Shown in pieces: positions 1 through 8,662 of a stretch of 41,592 nt of DNA. How positions within the stretch are numbered: the first letter of the stretch is position 1; every line of letters starts with the position of its first letter. The notes under the pieces are model-generated. The model searched no databases. It worked only from the letters and a program-made list of their open reading frames with translations, and was not told the origin of the DNA. A program made the position numbers and the translations under genes. Source of the DNA: CAZJFH01 sp964545205 (GTDB taxonomy: Bacteria > Pseudomonadota > Alphaproteobacteria > Rhodospirillales > Magnetospirillaceae); NCBI GenBank assembly GCA_964545205.1, contig CAZJFH010000043.1, positions 1 to 41,592 on the forward strand, read 5' to 3'.

Positions 1-2
1 GC

Positions 3-704
<702 letters not shown>

Positions 705-710
705 CGTTCG

Positions 711-875
711 TCAAACCAGGGCCGCGACGGCGGCCACCAGCATCCACAGCGCGATCGACGAGCCGGCGATGAAGGCCAGGCTCTTCGCCACCGGCCAACG
801 CTCGCCCGCGCCCCGCCGCGCCGCCGACATGCGGGCCAGCGCGGAAGGGGTGGTGCCTTTACGCAAAGGGTGCAT
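711..875 (-). CDS. Small single-pass membrane protein, 54 aa, unknown function
   Basis: The start at 875 is chosen because GGGAG lies about 5 nt before the ATG; the frame extends further up without a site. The protein has a basic N-terminal half (MHPLRKGTTPSALARMSAARR) and one hydrophobic helix near residues 33-54 (LAFIAGSSIALWMLVAAVAALV), so it is probably inner-membrane with the N-terminus in the cytoplasm. It converges with the nucleotide-sugar dehydrogenase, with only 6 nt between the stops. I do not recognise a family. Small membrane proteins of this shape occur beside exopolysaccharide genes, but nothing here proves a link. Confidence 0.55.
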   Translation of the reverse strand: MHPLRKGTTPSALARMSAARRGAGERWPVAKSLAFIAGSSIALWMLVAAVAALV

Positions 876-1008
876 GTGAGCTCCCGTGGTCGCAATTCGA
901 ATGCGCACAGCAGGATTGATAACACGCGGCCGCGGCGCAAGTTGATACATCCTACGGAGAAGTTAATCGTTTGGGCCGGGGCCTACCTCCAATGCATCGA
1001 GGCGGCCG

Positions 1009-1335
1009 GTGTCTACCACCATTGACTTGCCCCCTACGTTTGGGCCAGTTTTTGTCGCGGAAGGCCTAATCAAAAAGGGGTATTGGTCCATGCCGGACCT
1101 TCGGGCTCAGCTACAGGCGCACGACGGCTACGTCGACATGCCGGTTCTCGGCTACGCGGTGTGGTGGCGCGACGACGAGGGGGTGAAGACCTCGGGCCGC
1201 ATGCCGCTGCAGGAGGTGGACCTGGTGGTTCGTCACCTGAACGACTCCTATCATCCCGTCACCTTCTGGCGCACGCCGGTCTACCACTGGCACTGCCTGG
1301 TCGAATCGGCCAGCGGCTGCGAGCCGCAGGCCTGA
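1009..1335 (+). CDS. Hypothetical protein, 108 aa
   Basis: Small soluble protein of no family I recognise, with a tryptophan/histidine-rich C-terminal half (VWWRDDEG, FWRTPVYHWHC). The GTG at 1009 has GAGG at 999-1002 with 6 nt spacing. An in-frame ATG at 1090 also has a purine-rich site (AAAAAGGGG at about 1073-1081) and would give an 81-residue protein, so the start is unsettled. It lies alone between the small membrane protein on the other strand and lactate dehydrogenase. Base composition resembles neighbouring genes, so it looks resident. Confidence 0.6.
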   Translation: MSTTIDLPPTFGPVFVAEGLIKKGYWSMPDLRAQLQAHDGYVDMPVLGYAVWWRDDEGVKTSGRMPLQEVDLVVRHLNDSYHPVTFWRTPVYHWHCLVESASGCEPQA

Positions 1336-1407
1336 GCCGGCCGGCCGGGGCTGGTCCCGGGCGCCGGCCGTCCCGATATGGCCTGGCGAGGCGAACGGGA
1401 GGTCGGG

Positions 1408-2340
1408 ATGAAGATCGGAATCGTCGGTGCCGGCATGGTCGGCAGCAGCGCCGCCTTCGCGATGGTGATGAGCGGGGCCGCCAACGAGATCGTGCTGGTC
1501 GACCGCAACGGTGCGCTCGCCGAGGCGCAGGCCCACGACATCCTGCACGCGACGCCTTTCGCCCACCCGACCAGGGTGTGGGCCGGCGAGTACGACGCCC
1601 TTCGCGGCGCCGACCTGATCGTGCTTGCCGCCGGCGTCAACCAGCAGCCGGGCGAGACCCGGATGCAGCTTCTCGAGCGCAACGCCGCCGTCTTCGGCGA
1701 CATCATTCCGCGGGTGCTCAAGCAGGCGCCGGGCGCCATCCTGCTGGTCGCGACCAATCCCGTCGACGTCATGACCCATGTCGCGACCCGGCTTTCGGGA
1801 TTGCCGACCCATCGCGTGATCGGATCGGGCACCATCCTCGACACCGCCCGCTTCCGGGCGCTGCTGGGCGACCATCTCGGCATTTCGTCGAAGTCGGTGC
1901 ACGCCTACGTGCTGGGCGAGCACGGCGATTCCGAGGTGCTGGCGTGGTCCAGCGCCGCCGCGGCCTCGATTCCGGTGCAGGCCCTGGCGCAGCAGCGCGG
2001 CCGGCCGCTCGATCGGGCGGCACGGGCGCGAATCGACGAGGCGGTACGCAAGGCCGCCTACGGCATCATCGCCGGCAAGGGCGCCACCTATTTCGGCATC
2101 GGCGGCGGGTTGTCGCGAATCGTCCATGCCATCGGCGGCGACGAGCAGGTCGTGCTGACCGTCTCGCAGCTCACCGAGAAGGTCGGCGGGGTCGAGAACG
2201 TGACCCTGTCGGTGCCGCGAATCCTCGGCCGCAAGGGCGTCGCCGCCACGTTGTGGCCCGAGCTCGACGACGCCGAACTGGCCGGGCTGGAGGCCAGCGC
2301 CCGCATCATCCGCGAGGCCTCGGACGGGCTCGACCTATGA
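1408..2340 (+). CDS. ldh: L-lactate dehydrogenase (lactate/malate dehydrogenase family)
   Basis: NAD-dependent interconversion of pyruvate and L-lactate in the cytosol. The 310-residue length is normal. It has an N-terminal GIVGAGMVGS dinucleotide fold and the active-site loop VNQQPGETR, where the Gln before QPGETR marks lactate rather than malate specificity (malate dehydrogenases carry Arg there). ILDTARFR carries the substrate-binding Arg, and GEHGDSE carries the catalytic His. The ATG at 1408 is preferred over the ATG at 1378 because GGGAGG precedes it and MKIGIVGAG is the canonical N-terminus. The gene stands alone, separated from the sulfate operon by a promoter-bearing gap. Confidence 0.93.
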   Translation: MKIGIVGAGMVGSSAAFAMVMSGAANEIVLVDRNGALAEAQAHDILHATPFAHPTRVWAGEYDALRGADLIVLAAGVNQQPGETRMQLLERNAAVFGDIIPRVLKQAPGAILLVATNPVDVMTHVATRLSGLPTHRVIGSGTILDTARFRALLGDHLGISSKSVHAYVLGEHGDSEVLAWSSAAAASIPVQALAQQRGRPLDRAARARIDEAVRKAAYGIIAGKGATYFGIGGGLSRIVHAIGGDEQVVLTVSQLTEKVGGVENVTLSVPRILGRKGVAATLWPELDDAELAGLEASARIIREASDGLDL

Positions 2341-2366
2341 TCCGCACAGAGCTCGTTGTTATCTCG

Positions 2367-2396
2367 TTGACCCTTTGCCTTGGCCGTAAGTAGTAT
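2367..2396 (+). promoter_or_regulatory. Predicted sigma-70 promoter of the cysH-cysD-cysNC operon
   Basis: TTGACC at 2367-2372 (5/6 match to the -35 consensus), an 18-nt spacer, then TAGTAT at 2391-2396 (4/6 match to the -10). It is in the 107-nt gap before cysH. The bases after it (2410-2430) are unusually AT-rich for this scaffold and include the small inverted repeat ATAA-GTAG-TTAT, a possible but unproven regulator site. Confidence 0.55.
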
Positions 2397-2447
2397 CGCG
2401 CCGCGTTGCAATAAGTAGTTATGAAGTTTCTAATTTAGGGTGGGCGA

Positions 2448-3173
2448 ATGCTGGAGCGGATCACTTCCGATGCCGGACAACTGGAGGACGATCCCGCCGC
2501 GCGTTGGGGTCATCTCGCTGGAGTTTCCCTGCTCGAAGTCATGATTCGGCAGGTCTTTCCCGGGCGAATCGCGGTCGTTTCCTCCTTCGGCGCCGAATCG
2601 GCCGTCTTGCTCGACATGGTCGCGCGGGTCGAGCCGTCGACCCCGGTGATCTTCGTCGACACCGATGCGCTGTTCGACGAGACCGTGGCCTATCGCGACC
2701 GGCTTCTGCGGCGTTTCGGCCTGACGGATCTGCGCATCGCGCGACCGAACCTGGCGGAACTGGCCGCCGCCGAAGAACTCTGGCGCGACCATCCCGACCG
2801 CTGCTGCGAACTGCGCAAAGTGGTGCCGTTCCAGCGGGCGACAAGGGGATTCGCGGCGCTTATCGACGGCCGCAAGTCCTATCACGGCGACGCCCGCAGC
2901 CGGCTGCCGGTGATCTCGACCGCCGCCGACGGCGTCGTCAAGGTCAGCCCCCTGGCCGGCATGTCCGAGGCCGAGATCGAGCGCCTGTTCGAGGAGCGGC
3001 GGCTGCCCAGGCATCCGCTGGTCGCGCAGGGCTATCGTTCGATCGGCTGCTGGCCGTGCACCCGTCCCGTCCAGCCGGGCGAGGGCGCGCGCGCCGGGCG
3101 CTGGCCCGGGCGGGCCAAGAGCGAGTGCGGCATTCACCTCCGACCGGCCGACGCGACGCGCCAAGCCGGCTGA
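2448..3173 (+). CDS. cysH: Assimilatory adenylyl-sulfate (APS) reductase, CysH family
   Basis: Reduces APS to sulfite with thioredoxin in cysteine biosynthesis. The protein is 241 aa. It shows the PP-loop-derived SSFGAESAVLLDM, then VDTDALFDET, a CC pair (CCELRKV), a CxxC (GCWPCTRP), and the C-terminal catalytic Cys in KSECGIH. The CC plus CxxC cysteines ligate a [4Fe-4S] cluster in APS reductases and are absent from PAPS-specific enterobacterial CysH, so APS is the expected substrate. AGGGTGGG precedes the ATG. It leads the operon with cysD and cysNC following. No sulfite reductase is in the window. Confidence 0.93.
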   Translation: MLERITSDAGQLEDDPAARWGHLAGVSLLEVMIRQVFPGRIAVVSSFGAESAVLLDMVARVEPSTPVIFVDTDALFDETVAYRDRLLRRFGLTDLRIARPNLAELAAAEELWRDHPDRCCELRKVVPFQRATRGFAALIDGRKSYHGDARSRLPVISTAADGVVKVSPLAGMSEAEIERLFEERRLPRHPLVAQGYRSIGCWPCTRPVQPGEGARAGRWPGRAKSECGIHLRPADATRQAG

Positions 3174-3232
3174 CTCAAGCGAGCCCGCGGCCGTCTTCGG
3201 ACGGCGCGCGTCGGCAGGAGACGATTTTCACG

Positions 3233-4301
3233 ATGTCAGTATCTCAGCGGCAGCTCAGCCACCTGCAGCAGCTGGAGGCCGAGAGCATCCACATCATGCG
3301 CGAAGTGGCGGCCCAGTTCCGCAATCCGGTGATGATGTATTCGATCGGCAAGGATTCGTCGGTGATGATGCATCTCGCGATGAAGGCCTTCCATCCGGCG
3401 CGCCCACCCTTTCCGTTCCTGCACATCGACACCGGCTGGAAGTTCCGCGACATGATAGCCTTCCGCGACCGGCGGGCGCGCGAGCTCGGACTGGAAATGA
3501 TCGTGCACACCAATCCCGAGGGCTTGGCCGCCGGCGTGAATCCCTTCACCCACGGCTCGGCGGTGCACACCGACGTCATGAAGACCCAGGCGCTGAAGCA
3601 GGCGCTGGACAAGTACGGCTTCGACGCCGCGTTCGGCGGCGCCCGCCGCGACGAGGAGAANNNNNNNNNNNNNNNNNNNNNNNNNNNNNNNNNNNNNNNN
3701 NNNNNNNNNNNNNNNNNNNNNNNNNNNNNNNNNNNNNNNNNNNNNNNNNNNNNNNNNNNNNNNNNNNNNNNNNNNNNNNNNNNNNNNNNNNNNNCCCCGC
3801 CGCGACGAGGAGAAGTCGCGCGCCAAGGAGCGCATCTTCTCGTTCCGCAGCGCCAGTCACCGCTGGGACCCCAAGAACCAGCGCCCCGAGCTGTGGAACC
3901 TCTACAACGGCCGGGTGCGGAAGGGCGAAAGCATCCGGGTGTTTCCGCTGTCCAACTGGACCGAGATGGACATCTGGCAGTACATATACCTTGAGAACAT
4001 ACCGGTCGTGCCGCTGTATTTCGCGGCGCCGCGGCCGGTGGTCGAGCGCGACGGCGCTCTGATCATGGTCGACGACGACCGCATGCCGCTGCGCTCCGGC
4101 GAGCGGCCGCAGGACAAGGTGGTGCGCTTCCGGACGCTCGGTTGCTACCCGCTGACCGGCGCCGTCGAGAGCACCGCCACGACGTTGCGCGAGGTCATCG
4201 CCGAGATGGTCCTCGCGACCACCTCCGAGCGCCAGGGCCGGATGATCGACCACGATCAGGCCGCCTCGATGGAGATGAAGAAGCAGGAGGGCTACTTCTG
4301 A
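3233..4301 (+). CDS. cysD: Sulfate adenylyltransferase subunit 2 (CysD), interrupted by an assembly gap
   Basis: Small subunit of ATP sulfurylase: it forms APS from sulfate and ATP, with CysN as its GTPase partner. It has the PP-loop YSIGKDSSVMMHL, the HIDTGWKF motif, and a normal C-terminus ending in KKQEGYF. It is split by 134 Ns (3661-3794), and the reading frame changes across them. The same 19 bases occur at 3642-3660 and 3796-3814. Removing the Ns and one copy restores an in-frame 304-residue CysD (E. coli CysD is 302) with the invariant GGARRDEEKSRAKER. The gene is therefore almost certainly intact in the organism. Its TGA overlaps the cysNC ATG by one base. Confidence 0.93.
3661..3794. 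other. Assembly gap (134 N), probably spurious
   Basis: A run of Ns flanked by a 19-bp perfect direct duplication (CCCGCCGCGACGAGGAGAA ending at 3660 and starting again at 3796). Two overlapping contig ends scaffolded without merging would give this pattern. Collapsing it yields a continuous cysD, so no sequence appears to be missing. Confidence 0.9.
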
Positions 4302-6199
4302 TGACGACGGCCGAGTCCCGGACCGAGGCGGATCTCGACGCCTACCTCGACCGACACCATCGCAAGGGCCTGCTGCGCTTCATCACCTGCGGCAGCGTCG
4401 ACGACGGCAAATCGACCCTGATCGGGCGGCTGCTCTACGACAGCAAGCTGCTGCTCGACGACCAGCTCACGGCGCTGGAGAGCGATTCGGCGCGTTTCGG
4501 CACCACCGAAGGCCTCGACCTGGCGCTGCTGGTCGACGGCCTCGCCGCCGAGCGCGAGCAGGGCATCACGATCGACGTCGCCTATCGTTTCTTCGCGACC
4601 GACAAGCGCAAGTTCATCGTCGCCGACACGCCCGGTCACGAGCAGTACACCCGCAACATGGCGACCGGCGCCTCGACCGCCGATCTCGCCGTGCTGCTGG
4701 TCGACGCCCGCCGCGGCATCTCGGTGCAGACGCGCCGCCACGCCTACATCGTCTCGCTGCTCGGCATCCGGCACATCGTCGTCGCCATCAACAAGATGGA
4801 CGCGGTCGGCTGGGACCAGGCGGTGTTCGAGCCGATCGCCGCCGAGTTCCGCATCTTCGCCGGCCGGCTCGGCGTCCAGCACCTGACCTGCGTGCCGCTG
4901 TCGGCGCTGACCGGCGACAACGTCGCCCGCGCCAGCGCCGAGATGCCGTGGTACGACGGCCCCAGCCTGCTCGAGGTCCTGGAGACCGCCGACGTCGCCG
5001 GCGCGCGTGCCGACCGGCCGCTCCGCTTTCCGGTGCAGTGGGTCAACCGCCCGGACCAGGACTTCCGGGGCTACAGCGGAACGGTGGCGAGCGGCACCGT
5101 GCGCCCCGGCGACGCCGTCTCGATCCTGCCCGGCGGCCGCACCACCACCGTGAGCCGCATCGTCACCATGGACGGCGACCTCGACGAGGCGGTGGCGGGG
5201 CAGGCGGTGACGCTGACCCTGGCCGAGGAGATCGACGTCAGCCGCGGCGACGTCGTCGCCTCGGCCGAGAACCGGCCCGAAGTCGCCGACCAGTTCGCCG
5301 CCCACGTCGTGTGGATGGGCGAGCAGCCGCTGATCCCGGGGCGCCCGTATCTGATCATGATCGGCAGCCAGACGGTCGGCGGGCGGGTGACCAAGCTCAA
5401 GCACATCGTCGACGTCAACTCGCTGGAACACCTGGCCGGGCAGCACCTGTCGCTGAACGAGATCGGCTTCTGCAACCTGGCGCTGGACCGCGCGGTGCCG
5501 TTCGACGCCTACGCCGACAATCGCGTGACGGGCGGATTCGTGATCATCGACCGCACCACCAACGCCACGGTGGGCTGCGGCATGATCGACTTCGCCCTGC
5601 GCCGCGCGTCGAACATCCACTGGCAGCAGACCCGGATCGACAAGCCGGCCCGCAGCGCCATCAAGGGTCACGCGCCGTGCCTGCTGTGGTTCACCGGCCT
5701 GTCCGGTTCCGGCAAGTCGACCGTCGCCGACATCGTCGAGCAGGCCCTGAACGAGCGCGGCTTCCACACGATGCTGCTCGACGGCGACAACGTCCGCCAC
5801 GGCCTCAACCGCGACCTCGGCTTCACCGCCGACGACCGGGTCGAGAACATCCGCCGCATCGCCGAAGTCTCGAAACTGATGCTCGACGCCGGCCTGATCG
5901 TGCTGTGCAGCTTCATCTCGCCGTTCCGCAGCGAGCGCCGGCTGGCCCGCGAACTGCTGCAGGAGGGCGAGTTCGTCGAGGTGTTCGTCGACGCGCCGCT
6001 CGACGTCTGCGAGCGCCGCGATCCCAAGGGGCTGTACAAGAAGGCCCGCGCCGGCCAACTGCCGAACTTCACCGGCATCGACAGTCCCTACGAACCGCCC
6101 GAGGCCGCCGAACTGGTGCTGCCGGCGGCCAGCGAGACCGCGGAGCAGCTCGCCGAGCGGGTGCTGAACGAATTGACGCGCCGCGGCGTCATCAACTGA
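4301..6199 (+). CDS. cysNC: Bifunctional sulfate adenylyltransferase subunit 1 / adenylyl-sulfate kinase (CysN-CysC fusion)
   Basis: A 632-residue fusion. The N-terminal CysN GTPase part drives APS synthesis with CysD: P-loop GSVDDGKST at residues 31-39, switch DTPGHEQ near 108, NKMD near 163, followed by two beta-barrel domains. The C-terminal CysC kinase part phosphorylates APS to PAPS: P-loop GLSGSGKST at about 466-474 and LDGDNVRHGLN. The fusion resembles rhizobial NodQ/CysNC. Its start overlaps the cysD stop (TGATG), indicating coupling. PAPS is not needed by an APS-type CysH, so the kinase half may serve sulfotransferases, a known use of NodQ-type proteins; no sulfotransferase is seen here. 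Confidence 0.96.
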   Translation: MTTAESRTEADLDAYLDRHHRKGLLRFITCGSVDDGKSTLIGRLLYDSKLLLDDQLTALESDSARFGTTEGLDLALLVDGLAAEREQGITIDVAYRFFATDKRKFIVADTPGHEQYTRNMATGASTADLAVLLVDARRGISVQTRRHAYIVSLLGIRHIVVAINKMDAVGWDQAVFEPIAAEFRIFAGRLGVQHLTCVPLSALTGDNVARASAEMPWYDGPSLLEVLETADVAGARADRPLRFPVQWVNRPDQDFRGYSGTVASGTVRPGDAVSILPGGRTTTVSRIVTMDGDLDEAVAGQAVTLTLAEEIDVSRGDVVASAENRPEVADQFAAHVVWMGEQPLIPGRPYLIMIGSQTVGGRVTKLKHIVDVNSLEHLAGQHLSLNEIGFCNLALDRAVPFDAYADNRVTGGFVIIDRTTNATVGCGMIDFALRRASNIHWQQTRIDKPARSAIKGHAPCLLWFTGLSGSGKSTVADIVEQALNERGFHTMLLDGDNVRHGLNRDLGFTADDRVENIRRIAEVSKLMLDAGLIVLCSFISPFRSERRLARELLQEGEFVEVFVDAPLDVCERRDPKGLYKKARAGQLPNFTGIDSPYEPPEAAELVLPAASETAEQLAERVLNELTRRGVIN

Positions 6200-6216
6200 G
6201 CGGGGTCGCGGAAGGG

Positions 6217-6399
6217 TCAGGTCGGTTCGCGGTAGGCCGGCTTGCCCTTCGCCTCCCATTTCGACACCATCTGCAGCAGGGCGTCGCGCTCGTGGGCCTC
6301 GGCCGACTCGGGATCGGCGTCGCGCAGACGCTCGATCTCGGCCAGGGCGCGCTGGCGGTCCTCCTCGCAGGCGATGCACTCGATCCGGTTGAGGTCCAT
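6217..6399 (-). CDS. Small CxxC protein, 60 aa, unknown function
   Basis: Starts MDLNRIECIACEEDRQRALAE, with a CxxC at residues 8-11 followed by a charged, probably helical and coiled-coil-prone region. A strong GGAGGAG ribosome site sits about 4 nt before the ATG, which supports real translation. The protein converges with cysNC. The CxxC could bind a metal or be redox-active, but a single pair is weak evidence. I do not recognise the family. Confidence 0.65.
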   Translation of the reverse strand: MDLNRIECIACEEDRQRALAEIERLRDADPESAEAHERDALLQMVSKWEAKGKPAYREPT

Positions 6400-6543
6400 C
6401 GATCTCCTCCGTTGCCACCGCTCTGAACAGCGGTCGGTCGGTCGGGGTTCGCGGCGCTAGCCCCTTTGGCCGATGGGAGGGCGGCGGCGCGAATAGTATC
6501 ATTTGAAACCGATTTCGGACGGGATCGTCGGGAGCAGGTTTCG

Positions 6544-8163
6544 ATGCACGCCACCTACCAGTACCCCAAATTCGAATACGCTGCCGCCGAGGAGCAGCGT
6601 ACCGGCCGCGCCCCGCGTCGCCCGGTGGTGATCGTCGGCGGCGGCCCGGTCGGCCTGACGGCGGCGCTCGACCTCGGCCTGCAGGGCGTTCCGGTGGTGG
6701 TGATCGACGAGGACGACACCGTCAGCGTCGGTTCGCGCGCCGTCTGCTATGCCAAACGGGCGCTGGAGGTCTGGGACCGGCTCGGGCTGGCGGCGCCGCT
6801 GGTCGACAAGGGCGTGCGCTGGAAGATCGGCAAGGTCTTCCACCGCAACGACCTCGTCTACCAGTTCGACCTGCTGCCGGAGCCCGGCCACAAGTTCCCC
6901 GCCTTCATCAACCTGCAGCAGTACCACCTCGAGGCGGCGCTGGTCGAGCGGGCGCGCTCGGTCGAGACCGTCGAGCTGCGCTGGCGGCACAAATTCGTGG
7001 CGATCGAGGCGCGCGCCGACCATGTCGTGCTGACCGTCGAGGCGCCGGACGGCGCCTACCGCATGGACTGCGACTGGCTGATCGCCGCCGACGGGGCCAG
7101 GAGCGCGGTGCGCCGGGCCCTCGGGCTGGAGTTCAAGGGCCAGGTGTTCAACGATCGCTTCCTGATCGCCGACGTGGTGATGAAGGCCGGCTTTCCGCCC
7201 GAACGCCGCTTCTGGTTCGATCCGCCGTTCCACCCGCGCCAGTCGGCGCTCTTGCACATGCAGCCGGACGACGTCTGGCGGCTGGACTTCCAGCTCGGCC
7301 CGGACGCCGATCCCGACGAGGAGAAGCGGCCCGAGCGGGTGATCCCGCGGGTGCGGGCGATGCTCGGCGCGGGCGTCGAATTCGAGCTGGAATGGGTCAG
7401 CGTCTACACCTTCCAGTGCCGCCGCCTCGACAGCTTCCGCCACGGCCGGGTGCTGTTCGCCGGCGATTCCGCCCATCAGGTCTCGCCGTTCGGGGCGCGC
7501 GGCGCCAATTCCGGCGTGCAGGACGCCGAGAACCTGGCCTGGAAGCTGGCGCGGGTGATGTCCGGGCGGGCGCCCGAGCGGCTGCTCGACAGCTACTGCG
7601 CCGAGCGCGAGCAGGCGGCGGACGAGAACATCCGGCACTCCACCCGCGCCACCGACTTCATCAGTCCCAAGGGGCCGGTCAGCCGGGCGTTCCGCGACGC
7701 GGTGCTCGATCTCGCCACCGACTGCGACTTCGCGCGGCGGCTGATCAACAGCGGCCGGCTGTCGACGGCCACCATCCACGCCGGCTCGCCGCTGAACACG
7801 CCCGACGAGGCCGCCGACCGCTTCGCCTGCGCGCTGTGCCCGGGCTCGCCGGCCGCCGACGCGCCGATCCGCCGCGGCGGCGCGCCGGGCTGGCTGCTGG
7901 AGGAACTGGGCGGCGATTTCACGCTGCTGTGCTTCGGCACCGCGCCGCCCGGCCTCGACGACGTCGAAACGGCGCCGCTGCGCGTCCTGGTCGTCGGGCC
8001 CGAGATCGAGGACGCCGAGGGCCTCGCCGCCCGCCGCTACGACGCCCGCTCGGGCACCGCCTACCTGCTGCGGCCGGACCAGCACGTCGCCGCCCGCTGG
8101 CGCTGGCCCGAGGCGGGCAAGATCGACGCCGCGCTGCGGCGCGCCCTCGGCAGGGAGGACTAG
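6544..8163 (+). CDS. FAD-dependent aromatic monooxygenase (PheA/MhpA-type, PF01494)
   Basis: A class A flavoprotein hydroxylase of 539 aa. The FAD fold VVIVGGGPVGLTAAL lies near residues 28-42, followed by the conserved Arg region VGSRAVCYAKRALEV. The second FAD motif GRVLFAGDSAHQVSPFGARG lies near 301-320, and a thioredoxin-like C-terminal domain typical of phenol/3-HPP hydroxylases follows. The ATG at 6544 has GGGAGCAGG upstream; an earlier in-frame start at 6466 lacks one and precedes the fold by too much. It is followed after 3 nt by a DUF2783 gene, a recurrent pairing. The substrate cannot be told; no other aromatic-degradation genes are nearby. Confidence 0.9.
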   Translation: MHATYQYPKFEYAAAEEQRTGRAPRRPVVIVGGGPVGLTAALDLGLQGVPVVVIDEDDTVSVGSRAVCYAKRALEVWDRLGLAAPLVDKGVRWKIGKVFHRNDLVYQFDLLPEPGHKFPAFINLQQYHLEAALVERARSVETVELRWRHKFVAIEARADHVVLTVEAPDGAYRMDCDWLIAADGARSAVRRALGLEFKGQVFNDRFLIADVVMKAGFPPERRFWFDPPFHPRQSALLHMQPDDVWRLDFQLGPDADPDEEKRPERVIPRVRAMLGAGVEFELEWVSVYTFQCRRLDSFRHGRVLFAGDSAHQVSPFGARGANSGVQDAENLAWKLARVMSGRAPERLLDSYCAEREQAADENIRHSTRATDFISPKGPVSRAFRDAVLDLATDCDFARRLINSGRLSTATIHAGSPLNTPDEAADRFACALCPGSPAADAPIRRGGAPGWLLEELGGDFTLLCFGTAPPGLDDVETAPLRVLVVGPEIEDAEGLAARRYDARSGTAYLLRPDQHVAARWRWPEAGKIDAALRRALGRED

Positions 8164-8166
8164 ATC

Positions 8167-8370
8167 ATGACCAAGCTGAAGACCGAGTGCCGGCTGGCCG
8201 ATCCCGACGGCTTCTACGAGCGTCTGGTCGACCTGCACCGCGGCCTCGACGAGGCGCAGAGCCGGATCGTCAACGCCAAGCTCGTCCTGCTGCTGGCCAA
8301 TCACATCGGCGACGACGACGTGCTGTCCGAGGCCATGGCGCGCGCGCGCCGGGGCGTCGCGGGCGAATAG
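8167..8370 (+). CDS. DUF2783 domain protein, 67 aa
   Basis: A small acidic protein with the features I associate with DUF2783: LADPDGFYERLVDLHRGL, then NAKLVLLLANHIGDDDVL. It starts 3 nt after the monooxygenase stop, so the two are surely co-transcribed. DUF2783 genes recur beside FAD monooxygenases of this type in proteobacteria, which suggests an accessory or subunit role, but no biochemical function is known to me. There are no membrane segments or cysteines suggesting cofactor binding. Confidence 0.8.
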   Translation: MTKLKTECRLADPDGFYERLVDLHRGLDEAQSRIVNAKLVLLLANHIGDDDVLSEAMARARRGVAGE

Positions 8371-8418
8371 GAACGGTCCGCCGGGCGGGCCTCGCGCTGG
8401 CGGCGCGAGTCGGCAAGG

Positions 8419-8447
8419 TTGACATCCTTTCAAACCGCCCATCCTAA
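8419..8447 (+). promoter_or_regulatory. Possible promoter of the candidate small RNA
   Basis: A perfect -35 hexamer TTGACA at 8419-8424 is followed after 17 nt by TCCTAA at 8442-8447, a poor -10 match. The consensus -35, and its placement just upstream of a structured stretch ending in a terminator, make it worth recording. Confidence 0.35.
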
Positions 8448-8449
8448 GT

Positions 8450-8580
8450 CACTGAAATCCCATGTTTGGCATGGGGTCTGCAAGGAATGGCGGCGACTGG
8501 CCTGAGCAACCGGTCCAAGCAACGATAAGAGAACCTTTTTCGGCGGCTTCTTGGGCGGGAAGCCGCCGTACTTTTTTTGG
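8450..8580 (+). ncRNA. Candidate small RNA between DUF2783 and galE
   Basis: This stretch has no convincing gene but can form three consecutive hairpins. The first is CCCATG/CATGGG around TTTGG at about 8460-8476. The second is GACTGG/CCGGTC around CCTGAGCAA at about 8498-8518. The third is a perfect 10-bp intrinsic terminator followed by seven Ts. A TTGACA element lies upstream. The terminator lies 84 nt before galE, so a transcript would end before that gene. It could be a free-standing sRNA or a terminating leader of galE; I do not recognise a known family. Confidence 0.45.
8541..8578 (+). terminator. Strong intrinsic terminator
   Basis: CGGCGGCTTC (8541-8550) pairs perfectly with GAAGCCGCCG (8559-8568) across an 8-nt loop, then TACTTTTTTT. 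The T-tract lies on the right, so it ends + strand transcription. Confidence 0.88.
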
Positions 8581-8662
8581 TTCGTCGCGGAACTCCGGGC
8601 AGGCCGTTGACAGCGCCCCCGCCGGGCTCGCAGAGTCGCGGCGCTGACAGGCGGGGGCGAGC

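Noticed and set aside
3233..4301. cysD as a frameshifted pseudogene
   Set aside because: The frame change is explained by Ns plus a duplicated 19-bp contig end. The collapsed sequence is intact.
8462..8647. A 61-codon open frame over the candidate small RNA
   Set aside because: It runs through the terminator hairpin, has no ribosome site, and its product has no recognisable features.
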